Positions 31,801 to 44,028 of a DNA stretch of 64,000 bases are shown one piece after another. The translations under genes and the position numbers were made by a program. The stretch covers positions 115,283 to 179,282 of the forward strand of contig CH002595.1 in NCBI GenBank assembly GCA_000149265.1, written 5' to 3'. Each line of letters opens with the position of its first letter. Position 1 is the stretch's first letter. The stretch is from Ciona savignyi (taxonomy: Eukaryota > Chordata > Ascidiacea > Phlebobranchia > Cionidae). Below the pieces are notes generated by a model. It had not been told where the DNA came from, did not search any database, and was given only the letters and a program-made list of their open reading frames with translations.

Positions 31801-34154
31801 CTTTTGGACCCACTTGTATGGTTTTTCCTTTGCTCGTTTATCCTTTTCAAGCAGGAGCAGTGCACAGTCGAGAATATGTTCTTCGAACTGGAATACAAAA
31901 TAACTATAGGCTTACACCCGGAATATTCTTAAAGGGTATTAATAAAGCAACAAGCAGTTTATTCTTAAACGTTACTCACTTGTCCAAAGTTCCATTTTTT
32001 CCCGCTGATACTAGTTTTTGATCCTCTGTATACAATACCAAGATCGTTCGTGACAAATTCATTTCTTTCTTCGTCGGATTCCATATAAACTGCGTCAGCT
32101 GGAATTCAAATAAAATAAATACCGAAATATAGAGATATGCTATATATGGACCCAAGTGAAAATCACCGACTAGTGAAAGCTCATATTTAGTTTATTTTTT
32201 CTCACTTAATACAATAAAAGAAAGCAATAAAAGTATTTAGTTTGATTTGTTTTTTAAAAACTTATACTTATAGTATTGCCCGCTTAATATAGACCAGGGG
32301 TCGGCAACCTGCAGCTTTTTTGCAACTGTAACGAGCGCTTGATATATATGTTTTATAAGAACGCATCACAGAAGAACATTTGCGTCGTTATCTCGCACAG
32401 TGTTGTTTTTTTCTTTTATTGCGAAATAATTAGTTTTGCGGTTCCTAATGATTTATATTTTTTTAGACAATCGGCTAAAATGGCTCTTTAAAAAGCAAAA
32501 GATTGCGGAACCCTGTTAACATTGCTCAGGCTCATTGGAATGCATATTTTAGCAGGTTTTGATGGTACTGGATTTACATTTTTGTCGACAAAGAATTTGA
32601 CAATCAGTAATACATGTATCCAGCCACATTCATACTTTAAATTGCCTTTTCTGCAACTTAACTGATGTTACAGTTTAAATGTAAAACATAACGAGAGGCA
32701 ATTAATTAAACAATAAAGCGGCGTTTAAATATACGTTGACATGGTATATTGTATATAAAAAATACAGTAATGTAGTGCGTTGTATGAGTCGAATGAGGAA
32801 ATTTCGATATTTGGATCAGAAACTTTATTTAAACTTTTTTTGTTTAAAACATATATAGATAGGTGGGATGCGGCCACGCAGCAGTGTGGGTGTAAAAAAA
32901 TCTTACTTTTCGACCATGGGTTGAATAGGATGGCGACATCTGGTTCGTTGTCTCGAGTTGTTACTGATTCCCCGCTCTGAAGTTCACTCGAAAATTCCAC
33001 AACTGCTTTATATCTAATCACGTAAAATATCTTAATCAACTTAATGTTGCTAATTTGGATAAAGTGCCAAATTATTTTCATAGTGGACAGTTGGGCTATT
33101 TAAATATATTTTCCCTTCGTGCAAGGAAGCATTATATACTGTAAACAAAGAAAGACATGTTTTCGGTTTAATTTAAAACATATCACCATCCATCAGAAGT
33201 ATAACCTGAACAACGCTACAAATTCAACATGAAATGGAATAGATGAGTGCTCAGTTTACACGAGCTGCCATATATTATAAATAAGCAACTTACTTCCCGA
33301 CCAGTGCCTTTGGTGGAATATTTATGGACATAGAGACTAGAAAAGTTTCCTCGTCTTCCTCCGTAATCACCATGCACCATTTGTTGGGGTCAATTGACTG
33401 GACAAGCGGACACCGAACTTTAGTTTCATTTAATAACTGGGAGGATGTTCCTAAAATACATTTACATTCGGGGTTATTTAGTTCATTGAACGTGTATCGT
33501 GTTAAAATATTATCAATACAGAAAAACAATTAAGCAAGGCATTTTTACAAAGTCTATCATGGACAACAGTGGATCCAGTACCTTTGTCAACTTTAAAAGG
33601 CCTACCAGTACTCATAGTCACAGTTTTCTAAACTTGAATTCCTATGACAGTTTTTTAAACTTGAATTTATTTACATACATTCTAGGATAAAAATCGTCCA
33701 CAGCTAGATGTTTTAATATATATTTCGAAATTCTCCTGCAGCATTAGGCTTTTCGGAAACCACACAAAGCCGAACAATTAAATTTGAATGCTGATATGAT
33801 TTGACAGAAAATCCACGAAATATCTCGGTAAACTTTCGACAACAATTGAAATTTATACGTTGGATAATTTATTAAGTAGAGAGGAAAATTTGGTGTGCGG
33901 GAACATTTCCACAAAATTCGCTTTAATGGTTTTTACTAAAAACATGCGACGCCTAGTGAACTAACCTAAGCTGAGTTCCAGCACCACTCGATCCGCTTGT
34001 TTGTGAAATTTTCTCTGGAATTTCATTTTCACGGCAAAGGTCTGAGCTCGACGCAACACGAGATACTTGGACGCATATTCAGTGGTGTGGTGTGCTGAAG
34101 TGTTTTCTGCTCGTAGCCAGTCGCAATCTACTGTCTTCAATTGCAAGCCTTCGA
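25896..34154 (-). CDS. TGM: Transglutaminase (protein-glutamine gamma-glutamyltransferase), first exon not found
   Basis: Ca2+-dependent enzyme that cross-links protein glutamine to lysine or amines. Exons in transcript order: 34154-33966, 33450-33294, 33013-32907, 32098-31980, 31887-31759, 31487-31298, 30917-30797, 30494-30346, 30286-30179, 30062-29847, 29637-29425, 29038-28875, 26609-26473, 26043-25896. They total two bases plus 715 codons. Counting from the first visible residue: transglutaminase N-domain (CDWLRAEN), the tryptophan of GNWSGDY (248), catalytic Cys283 in FGQCWVFSG, His341 in NFHVWNECW, Asp364 in AVDATPQE, then two C-terminal beta-barrel domains. The triad spacing equals TG2 Cys277/His335/Asp358 (established knowledge), so the core is catalytically complete. 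The first exon, short in vertebrate family members, must lie upstream of 34154 and contribute the first base of the split codon. The last-but-one intron is adjacent to the duplication breakpoint. Confidence 0.93.
28165..28236. repeat. 18-bp tandem repeat, four units
   Basis: Four units of the form tttctgtgtNNATNCNTA, each 18 bp, differing at a few positions. It creates an artificial open frame on the plus strand rich in Phe, Cys and Tyr. Confidence 0.85.
28528..28712 (+). repeat. Degenerate SINE fragment
   Basis: Shares cacttaacaaacgttgcctga, aatgggtt, aatagcacccctaaccctacggtggg and a closing catatcctagc with the family consensus. Confidence 0.6.
31540..31625 (+). repeat. Possible SINE fragment in a transglutaminase intron
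   Basis: Weak match to the 5' part of the family (cttagttggtgagcctttggccgaaa, then gaaactaaaccggctactagct). The 3' part is absent. Confidence 0.35.
32295..32515. mobile_element. Probable hAT-type MITE remnant (221 bp)
   Basis: Left end CAGGGGTCGGCAACCTGC and, inward from the right, CAGGGTTCCGCAATC: imperfect inverted ends of the common hAT/MER type, with gaacattt/ggctcttt sequence inside. No clear 8-bp duplication remains, so it is old or the ends are slightly misplaced. Located in the intron between transglutaminase exons 32907-33013 and 31980-32098. Confidence 0.6.
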
Positions 34155-35225
34155 CTGAAAGAAAAAAATTATAGGATATATAATATTTATATTCATGTGT
34201 CATTCTCGTGAATGAAAAATGCGGAAAAGAGATTTATCACACGGATGGGCAATCGTTCGATTACGCGAATACGTTACGGAGCGTTATCACATTGGTAATT
34301 AAATTACCTTGTACTATAGGCTATTTATTATATAAAGTATTTCGAATAGTGTGGTATATATATAATATTTTACGTTCACATAAAGCATGGCAGAATAAAC
34401 AATCGCTGAAATGATTGACTTAAAAATGTATTAGGTGGTGGCGTGGATAAGTTTGTTGCCGGATCTAGCCCAGTATAACTACCATCAGCAAATTTAACAA
34501 TATTAGCTAAAAGAACACAACAGTGTACATTATAACGGTGAAGGTTGTGTTAGATTACTTTTGAAAACAACTAAATTGTGTTTAATACGTTTAATGTTGT
34601 GTTTAATGTTGTTTTTTGTGCTGTTTTGCAAGTCCATACACAATATATTTTGCTAACAGTGATCTATCTAACCATTGTGTATTTCCCTTGTAGTGACTGA
34701 GCTTGCGCACATACAGCAGAACACACTGTCTAAACACCCTTTTCGTCGTCCCCTGGTCTGAGCTTGAGCTTGCTGCATTTTTAACAGAAAAACCAGCACA
34801 GGTATACACTAAAATCGTTTGCCTTATGAAGGTATTACTTATTACCCGTATTTCTTTTTCAGCCAAGCGGCTCTGACTTGAAATAATAAGAAATGTGATC
34901 CATTTTACTCGCTGCATTGTCTAGAAACCAACTTGCCCAACGAGTCCATTCACAAAACTTACAAGAGCTTGTTTTTCAAACAATGTTGATACAGCGAGAG
35001 ATATTAAGTTGTCGATTCGGATTTCCAAAATAAACAAGTCCAAATTCCTTGGTTTTAAATCAAGAACGCTAATTTGAACTTTAATATTGTTTTGGCTTAT
35101 AGTTTTGTACAGGCAGTTCGAAAATTTGATTGGTACAGTATATTTCAACACAGTGTTCTTGTGACAAAAATATTATTTTAACTACCAAGTGAATAACTAA
35201 TTGGGGATATTTGCACTTTTATCCT

Positions 35226-35507
35226 ACCGGTTAGTGTGGCGGTTTAGTGCAAGGCCTTTCAACTGAAAGGTTGCAGGTTCTGAACTGGTCGCTAGCCAGA
35301 CGGTTGTGTATTTGGGCAAGGCACTTAACTGACATTGAACAGCGGATTAATGGGTTCTACCAAATTGAAGGAATATCTCAATTATACAACACACTGCAAT
35401 AGCTCCGGTAAGCGAACGATGGGCGCGAAGTGATCTGACGATTGCTCGTGTGTTAACCCCCTTGGTTTTCCCCTTGGGGGATAAACATGAATAATATCCT
35501 ATCCTAT
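35226..35507 (+). repeat. tRNA-derived SINE, near full length
   Basis: Clear internal promoter-like segments: ttagtgtggcggtttagtgc and gttgcaggttctgaactgg. Conserved body; ends ggataaacatgaataatatcctatcct. Confidence 0.85.
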
Positions 35508-36312
35508 TATTATTCTTTTTCCGTGTAAAACCGTTAAAAAATATAACATACAGAGAATTTCTTTGTAGGTGCTAAACAACTTACGTTAATTTGCAAACAA
35601 AAATTAAACTTAAGTAACACAGCTCAACAAATAATTATATATTTCAGAAATAATAACAAAATATGTTAAATTGTTACGTCACAAAATATTTTAAAAATCA
35701 GAGTGGTAGACGCCTGTTGTATAACTGTAAATATATACAAAACTGTAGTCATGTCCAATTTAAGATTCATTTACGATTAAGTGTAAAAAGTCAACATAAA
35801 ATACTTATTGTTCTGCTGGCTATGGGAATACAAAATTACAAGAAATGTGGAATCTACAATGCAAGATACACACCTGGCTTTGGTTCTTCAGGTGTTCCTA
35901 TACATTGGCATTTCTTGAGACGTCCCAAAAAAGACATTGCAGTAAAACAATTTGGCACGCCTTAACTTTGGCACGTGTGTGAGAGTTAATCTAATTAAGC
36001 AAACGAATTAATTGTCTGCTACTTGCCTGTACAGGAATAGAAATGATGTCAAACTTTTTAGATTAGATGCACATTAGTTCTACAACGTAATAGACGCATT
36101 GTAAATGTAGAGATAAAAAATGTAACCTACGTTATGTTAGAATATTAAAATAAGAAAGCTTTTTGCAGCTGGTAAAGTTCACGACCTTAAAGTCGGTAAA
36201 TACTTGCCTGGGGGGAGGCGAAGTAATCGAATTACGTCAGAGATGAGTGCGGTTGCATTACAATATTAAACTAAGTTTAATGATGCAGATATACAGTTAA
36301 CCTTAATTCAAC

Positions 36313-36420
36313 TGCCTCCTGCCGATATTTAACTACCTTCGAGTTTATTTTAGGCTTGCGATATACATGTGCCTCCTGCCGATATTTAAATACCTTCGAG
36401 TTTATTTTAGGCTTGCGATA
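36313..36420. repeat. 57-bp direct dimer
   Basis: The stretch from tgcctcctgccgatattta to ggcttgcgata occurs twice with a 57-bp period (36313 and 36370), nearly identical. Confidence 0.85.
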
Positions 36421-37168
36421 CTAAACTTTAAGCATTTTTGAAACCATATCTCTGCCTAGGGCATTATTAATGCATCTTCTACTACGTTAATTGGATATAC
36501 TACGATTATTAGATCTTAGTGCACGCCAGTTGTAGCAAAATTTATCTTCACATATGTACGTTGTTGTTTTTTTGCGGTACAACTATGCCGAGAGAAATCG
36601 TACCGCATAACTATATAGACGCCCACTACAAAACAGAACAACTCTTACTCGCTCATGTGTGCGAAATTGTACGCCTGTCTATTTTACAATCTCGCTACGT
36701 CGCCGTTACGCCCTCTGCTTCCCCGGCATTCAGTGCAAGCCCGCTGTTTTACAGTTGATAAAGTCCATACAACAACCACATACCTCTCTGACCGAAACTG
36801 CATTTAAAATATTTTTTACATACATTCGAAAAGTAGCACAATAAAAGCAGTTCTCTCAAACCATCGTGTATATGCTTAACTCGCCGACTCTTCTTTTAAA
36901 CTAAACTTTTACCATCACTGTACAAAAATATTTGTAATCTGAAGACCCGTGTTTACCCAAGAGTGGACCGCGCTCCAAATCATACAGTCCAGTCATACGA
37001 CCACAATACCATCGCTTGTTTTCAATGAAACGTAAAATTTTACGCCTACTGATTGGAATGTGCTGGTGTTCTTTGAAGTTTAACAACATTTCCGAGCTGT
37101 AATGTCAGGACTTTCTTTTGAATAGTTGGTCGTAATAAGTTACGGCGCATAGCCTTGAATACAACAGA

Positions 37169-37174
37169 TTTATT
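37169..37174 (-). terminator. Candidate STIP1 poly(A) signal
   Basis: AATAAA on the minus strand about 175 nt beyond the STIP1 stop codon. Confidence 0.55.
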
Positions 37175-37346
37175 GCTACATTCATTGAAAATTTTAATAT
37201 CGGACGAAACATTCGCAGGTTTTACAAGGTGAGCACTAATTGACGATTGAAATGAATAACTGGAACTTTTAAATTAAAATTCCAACAACAGCCATTCGAA
37301 CAGTTTGCGTGAGTTTTAAATTCGACTTTTGGGCAGATTAAGGTCT

Positions 37347-40300
37347 TCACCGCACGGACAAAATTCCGACGTCCAACAATTTCTGGATGTTTCTGGCAAC
37401 TTGGGGGTTCTTCATGTGCCTGAAAAGCAGTGGATATAAAACAGGCCCATGTCACGTTAGACTTCGTGACTTTTTGGTTAACTTTTTACCGAATATAGGG
37501 CAATACAATAACAACAATAGGGGAGAGGAGAGCTTACATAAATTATACATTTACAGACAATGGACGACAAGTTTGGTTTTAAAAACAGGGAACCTATTAG
37601 TTTGATGATGTATAATGCATATTTTATAAAAATATAATTATTTTTTTAATGAAAAGTTTTTTAAACCGTTTTTACAAGGTTTTCAAATTTTAAGCATACA
37701 ATAAATACATATATCACCAAAAATGTTAACTTTATTTACTTCATTAGACTTGTATGGTAAAAATTCAATAGTTTATATCAGATACAAAACGTATATACAC
37801 AACCCTTCCCATAGGAATGAAGAATGACCTTTGCCATCCATCGAAATAAATAAATATCCTTTCCACTTACTCTTGTAATGCTTTTGGGTCTCTCTGTATC
37901 TGCTCCAGTATCATCTTCATGGCCGGATCGCTCATTATTCTTCCAACCTCTGGATCGTTTCGGACTCTCTTCTCAACTTCTTTTGGATCGTTTCGTGTCT
38001 GATAGTCGCTCTATAGATGTTTGTCAAGAAATAAAATTTTATAACACAGGTGCAAATAGGTTTTAACAGAAAGAAAGTAATCTTTTGTTTTACATTATAA
38101 TGGATTATTAAATTAATAAGCGATATCAATATTAACCGGAATATAATTACTTATGTACATGACTTATTTAGTACACCATTTCCATAGCATATTATAAAGA
38201 AGAATTTTTTGCAGTTGTTTGCTATTCGCATCACGATTTTCACAAATAAAAATAATTTAATAGATGAAAACTTGGTAGTTTGTACTCAGAACTATGTAAA
38301 GATGAATCGATTTACATGCAAGCATCTTCTGCACCCATCAGATGCTTCTGCGTTATTTGGATCAATATCCATTGCTTTCTGGTAAGCATCCAGTGCTCGA
38401 GAGTTTTCCTTCATTGCTTCCAGTGCTGCACCCTTACGGATGTGTGCTTTGACTGTCGGGAGGGGGTTTAAATAGTTAACTTACCATTGACAAAACTAGA
38501 ACTCGATAAATCCAATTATTTAATTAGAGTAAAAAATTAACCGGCGAAACTGTTGTGACATGTGATATTCGTTGATTGCAATGTTAAACTCACTAAATTT
38601 AGGGTCTTTAGCGATGCAAGCATCACAATCTTTGAGAGCAAGTTGGAACTCAGCGAGTTTCATGTAGCAAGCTGCACGGTTAGAATACAATTTCGCGTCT
38701 TCTGGGTTACGCTTTATAGCTTCTGTATAACATTTCAAAGCCTCCGGAAATTTTCCTGAAATGTTGGAAAAATACTTAAAATTATAAGTTTCATAGTTTA
38801 AATGATGCTTCTACGGATTTTGTAAATTAAAAATAGGGTAACTTTTGCTCTAAAAAAATTAATAGCAAGCATGTTATTGGAGGAGAAAATTACAATATTA
38901 AACTTGTTTTAATGACAGAACTAACCTTCTTTGAAAAAAGCATTCCCTTTTTCTTTTTCTTGAAGTGACAACTCAGGGTTGATAAAAGCTAATCTTTCCT
39001 GCTCTGCGATTGCTTTTTCACATTGCTGCAATTTGCTGAGCACATCCTTGGTTCGATGCTCGGTAAGTGATTTGTTGTAGAACTGAACAGCACTTTTGTA
39101 ATTCTTCTCTTTCATATAAGAGTTGCCGATGCGACAGAATGCCCTGGTTGGGTTGCATTTTTATTTTAAATGTCAAAAAAATAATAGTATATAAAAAAAT
39201 GGTGCCTAATGCATAAAGATTAGGCCAACATAAGTGAAAAGCGAGATATTTTGGAACTGGTAAAAAAGTAAAGGAATGCAACTTTACTCTACTTGACTGT
39301 TTCTGGGTTTATACCATCTGTGTACCATTTATAATTGTGGTTTAAGCATGAAGTTTAAGAGTATACTAACTTTGCAACAAGCTTGTAGTCGATGCGATTT
39401 TCCCGTCCAACTTCGATAGCTTTGTGGCATGCTTCCCGACATTTTTCGAAGTCACTTAGTTCAAAATATACCGCGGCTTTGTTTGTCAGAATTGTGATGT
39501 TAAGAGGGTCTAGAGAAAAGGCTTTGTCGTAATGCTCCAGTGCCGCTTCGAAGTCTTTTTTCTTGTATGCAGAGTTCCCAAGCTCTTTCTCTTTGAGAGA
39601 CTGCAAATTGTAACAAATATTTGATTAGTGACAGTAACACCGACACTGCTTAGGCATTTCTAGTTCATATTAAACTAACAACTAGGATAACCGACTTTCT
39701 CTGCCAGAATTCATTGTTAAACTTTTCAGCACCACATGACTATGTACTAAATGTATGCAATAATCACACCAGGAATTTTTATTATTGATTACAGAGGACA
39801 GCAATACGACAATACACTTGCTGGACATTAATTGGACACACATAAGTAAAATTATAAAAAAAATTGCATAATAATTTAAAAAAATATAGAACACTCAATT
39901 AAAAAGGGCAGGACTTTCAAAATATATGATAAAAGTCGCTGCTAAAAATTTATGCTTGTTGACTAAAATTTATTCAGCCATTACATCTTGAATGTTGGCT
40001 GGTTGGGTATTTTCTGCTGGTGGAGGGGTTGCGGGTTTAGCTGAAGCAGGGGCTGCGGCCGGTGATGGGGCTGAAGCAGTAGCTGGATTTGGAACTTCAT
40101 CTGTCTCCATTGGGACATCCCCATTCCCTGCAGGCATTGTCAAATCGAATCCTAGTAGAGCACTCAACGTGTTTTGCATTCGAGGGTCACGGATTTGTCT
40201 GCATTTAAAACAAAATATCAGATACTAGTGCTCATACAATTCGTTTTTTCTAAGAATTCTTACTTGGTCAATGTCGACGGGTTCTGACTTAGTTGGTACA

Positions 40301-42899
40301 GCATTTTTTCATAAGAAGGATCATCAAAGTAGGGCTTGGTCTTATCATTGTGCTGAAGTTTATAAACCATCTCCTCATAGTGCATGAACGGATTTGGCAT
40401 TTCTTCATCTCCTCCTGGACCTAAATTTTTATTTTAAATTGCAAGATTACATACGATTATCTTTTAAAACTAGTTATAATCTATAAATAGGCATATTAAA
40501 CTGAATAACGATTAATAGAAACACCTTGACAATTACTAGTAAGACAAAAGTTACCACCAGGACAGTTGCTGCCTGACCAATTAGTATCATCTACACTGAT
40601 TACCACATAAATAACCATAGAGTGTCAACTACATGTGAACCACCACTATTTTTAAATCCCCTGTTGAATGTCCTATCACGAAAAGTTGTCGAAAACACCA
40701 AAAATAGGCCTCTGTTTACGTAACATCATTTAATTGACATTAACTATATCCAAGTTATGTTTTACAGTAACTGTTTCACATTTCAATGCAGTAAATGTTT
40801 CACATTTCAATGATATTAAAATAAGTTATATATTATCCAATAAATTTCACATTGAAGTGGCAATAAAATAGTTCTCTTAGTATTGTAGTAAATGTAGTAA
40901 GCTTGGTGCATAGTTTGCAAACATCCCTTCTTTATCCTTTTTAAACTCATTGTTAGAATTCAAAATTCCGGATTCGAAGTTACTATTTTAGAACTGTTCT
41001 AGAATATTAAAATATTATACTTAGCCCATCTCTAATTGAACTTTTGAAGCTAAAAACAGTTCATGAAATTTAGCACCTATAATGCACTTTATACTAAAAT
41101 GACTCTGGAAGTTGTACAGGATGCAAGAAAATATTTTAAAAAAAATCCATAATCAAAAACTACCAGTCACATCACAATATGTTAAAGTGCAAGAATGCAA
41201 AAGTGAAGCTTACTTACCGGACATACACTTTATAGCATCCTTCAAACCAGCCTTAAGACCTTCGTTTTGTGAATCCTTTGTCAGTCCAAATTCATAACAA
41301 CTTTTTGCATCTTGGTATCTCTCTAGATAAATAAGTGCGGCACCCTTTCTAGAGTATCCCTGGATTATAAGCAACATACATAAAGTTTTGTCAGAATAGA
41401 GTTGTGATTAGAGCTCATTTTATATGTGCTTTTCCCTTGGTAGAATAGTCAATTTTGGGCATGAAAAATAGTTATTGTACAGGTAGTAGTAAGAATACAG
41501 TCACTGCAATTATCTTGCCTACATTTCTGTTGGTTTTAAAACAACCTTTTTTCAATCTTCTGGTTTAACAGCCAAGGTGGTAATGGAACCAAGAACTTGC
41601 AAAATCACATCTAGTTTTGTTTTTAAACAGTAACACATGGGAACAATATAATATATATTTCACAATATAATAAATATATATTTGTGTAACACACCTTTCC
41701 CCAGTCAGGCCGAAGTTTTATAACTTTTTCAGCATCTTTAAGCGACTCTTCATACTTTTTCACCTTAGCATAAGCAGCAGATCGGTTGCTGTATAATAGG
41801 TGGTTTGTCTCATCCAATTTAATGCCCTGTAATGAATTAAAAGTGTTTACTAATAATAAACGGAAATTGGTAGAAACATAAACAATAAATCTTGCTTAAT
41901 CTCATCAGTTATAAAACGGTAGTGACAAAATAACACAACAAAGTCGATTAAATAACACATGTTTACTGTGAGGTAACCAGAGCTTTCGCAGGGTGTTGTA
42001 TACTAGAAACATTGCTTAAGTATTTGTTTACCCCCTCTGGACAGAAAGTTCAGTGTTGGGGGGTTGCACATATAAACACATTTTTACATAAGTTATTCTA
42101 GAATCTAGATGCTTTAAAGTGTAAAATGTTTACTTTTAATACAAAATGTATTTTGACGCGTAACTTTATTTGAATCTAATTCAGATGCTAGTTTCTAATT
42201 TGTGTTAACAGTGTCCTCCGCAAAACATTGGTGGATAATTGATTGACAATGCATATAATATAAAAACAAATAATGATTTATTCTGTTTAAAGGGAAGGCC
42301 GACACAAATTTTAAATACATTTCAAAAATTTTAAATGTAGGTTCTAAGCCACTGAGATGTGACCTGCAGCTACACAAATAGTGCCGTTTTTTTCAACATT
42401 GGTTTTAATTCTCCTTTTATAAGCAGCTCTACTCAAAAAGTATTTCATGCCAAAAAATTCACAAAATCCAAATTGTGTTTTTTCCACAATGGGTAGAGGA
42501 CCCAGCTACAAAATGTATGCCGAAAGATTTGAAAATCTGGCAGATAAAAACCGAACTTAAAAAGGGCCGGAGATAACTACGACCAGAAAAGTGTGTTCTC
42601 ACTGAGCTTTAAGAATAACAAAGTTAAACTAATAGTTTAGTTTAGTTTATTTTTTTAGTTTATTTTAATACTGTAGGTTTTTGAACTTTGGCAATTATCA
42701 CCTCAGTGTAGAAGCTGATTGCTTCTTCATTATTGCCAGCGGTCAATGCCGCGTTACCCTTTTTCTTGAATTCTTCTGCTGATGCCTGTGATCGTGAATG
42801 CGTTAATTTCGCTTTGAAAGGTACGTGGTTTTCACCAGGTGCTTTTGGACAACTACCATTAAATAAAACCTCTTTATGTTATTTGCGTACACTTACCAT
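37347..42899 (-). CDS. STIP1: Hsp70-Hsp90 organizing protein (Hop/STIP1), complete
   Basis: Cytosolic co-chaperone that bridges Hsp70 and Hsp90. Exons in transcript order: 42899-42897 (ATG only), 42785-42702, 41826-41695, 41359-41218, 40420-40264, 40198-39985, 39600-39371, 39143-38926, 38755-38594, 38452-38316, 38010-37871, 37419-37347. Total 564 codons, 563 residues (human STIP1 has 543). Layout: TPR1 2-118, DP1 about 120-205, a Pro/Ala-rich linker to 244, TPR2A 245-365, TPR2B 380-490, DP2 494-563. The TPR1 carboxylate-clamp residues Lys8, Asn12, Asn43, Lys73 and Arg77 fall at exactly the human positions; the TPR2A clamp Lys249, Asn253, Asn284, Lys321 and Arg325 is shifted by 20. The start is set by AAAATG directly followed by gtaagt, so exon 1 supplies only Met. 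The donor after residue 244 (GAT/gtaatg) is weak; reading through gives a short isoform. Confidence 0.93.
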
Positions 42900-43020
42900 T
42901 TTCTAATTTATCTTTTGTTTCTCAGATATTCAAATATAAAAGCAAAACTGATGGAATGGTAAATTACAATATCGAAGTTTTTGGATCCGCTTTCTGAAAA
43001 TGGTCTACCAATCACGCTGG

Positions 43021-43033
43021 TTCTGGAAAATTC
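43021..43033. promoter_or_regulatory. Heat shock element upstream of STIP1
   Basis: TTCtgGAAaaTTC: three perfectly alternating 5-bp HSF units, 122-134 bp upstream of the STIP1 ATG. A two-unit site (TTCtgGAA) lies at 43217-43224. STI1/Hop is a known HSF1 target, so placement fits the gene. The element is kept in the second copy at 57746-57758. Confidence 0.75.
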
Positions 43034-43399
43034 TCGTTGCTGAGTGAAACACTGAAATGAGACAGGCTCATAAAAAAACAACCATTGAGGATTTCTCAGT
43101 TTTTTTAAGAACACATTGAACCTTTAACAAGTGGTATAATATTTTCAATTTAACTTATTATATTAGATTATTTAATATGAATAAAATTTAACATTTAAAA
43201 TATAAAATATATTATTTTCTGGAAACACTGCATTTTTCTCCCAGGGATATCCCCTCTTTCATAATCTATATAAGTGTTGTTTTGAAATTACTATATTTAT
43301 AATAAAGATAGGTATGATTCTCGATCAGAAACCTAGAAGTTATCAAAGTAAACATAATGCATTTGTCAAGTTTTAGCATTTGTTTTTACAAGCGATATA

Positions 43400-43500
43400 A
43401 TTGGTCTTATCCCCGCAAATGGGATAACACTGGGAGTTATCACAGACGCAATCTTTAGATTACCTCGCCGACACGAAAGAGAGCGTTATTACACTGGTAG
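43400..43500 (-). repeat. Degenerate SINE 3' fragment
   Basis: Reverse-strand pieces of the family 3' half (cttatccccgcaaatgggataac, caatctttagattacctcg). Copied at about 58133-58222. Confidence 0.5.
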
Positions 43501-43563
43501 CCGTCCGGTATTTCTATTTTTTTTGTGGTTCTGTAAATTAGTATAACATTTCTGTCATTTGTC

Positions 43564-43844
43564 CGACAGATTAGTCTGGTGATTTACTGCGTTGCCTTTC
43601 AGCCAAAAGGTTGCAGGTACAAACTGGTCGGTTGTGTCCTTGGACAAGGCACTTAACGGACATTGCCTGAACTTAGTGCACTAATGGGTTCTACAAATTG
43701 ATGTACAGTGTGAATCAATACTTCACACAATGCAAAAGCTCCAGTAACCCTACCGTGTGCGCAAGGTAATCTGACGATTGCCCATGTGTTAACCCCCTTG
43801 GTTTTTCCATTCACGGGGATAAACATGAATATCCTACCCTATCC
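43564..43844 (+). repeat. tRNA-derived SINE between STIP1 and GLRX5
   Basis: Near full-length: agtctggtgatttactgc, ccaaaaggttgcaggtac, cttaacggacattgcctga, ending gataaacatgaatatcctaccctatcc. The second-copy counterpart is 58273-58552. Confidence 0.85.
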
Positions 43845-43959
43845 ATTTAGACTGCAGTAGAAGGAATAAACTAGATCAAAGACAAAAACCTTAATTTTCT
43901 TTTTCACTCCCCCCCCCCCCCCTTAACCTACCTTTTGTTGTTCCTCATAAATTTATTTA

Positions 43960-43967
43960 TTTTACAG
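43960..43967 (+). promoter_or_regulatory. Strong 3' splice acceptor 60 nt upstream of the GLRX5 start
   Basis: A T-rich tract ends in tttacag at 43967. The same site ends at 58674 in the second copy. It would be the acceptor of a 5' UTR intron or, since tunicates such as Ciona trans-splice a leader RNA onto many mRNAs, a trans-splice site. Confidence 0.45.
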
Positions 43968-44028
43968 TTGGAATTGTTATAGACTGTTTTATGTAAATAC
44001 TTTTGCCAATTTAAACCTATTTCACTTA

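Larger units (their letters stand above)
34155..37346. other. Region between transglutaminase exon 2 and STIP1
   Basis: Should contain the transglutaminase first exon and promoter, and the STIP1 3' UTR next to 37346. I found no minus-strand ATG exon with the right phase and donor. It holds a SINE (35226-35507) and a 57-bp dimer (36313-36420). Open frames here look random. Confidence 0.5.

Noticed and set aside
34603..34917. 104-codon minus-strand frame considered as transglutaminase exon 1
   Set aside because: No suitable donor in the required phase and no similarity to a family N-terminus.
36170..36240. Possible tRNA gene (agttcacgacctt / ggcgaagtaatcgaatt)
   Set aside because: Could not form a consistent cloverleaf with A and B boxes.
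43909..43922. Run of C residues upstream of GLRX5
   Set aside because: Simple homopolymer of different length in the second copy; no function inferred.
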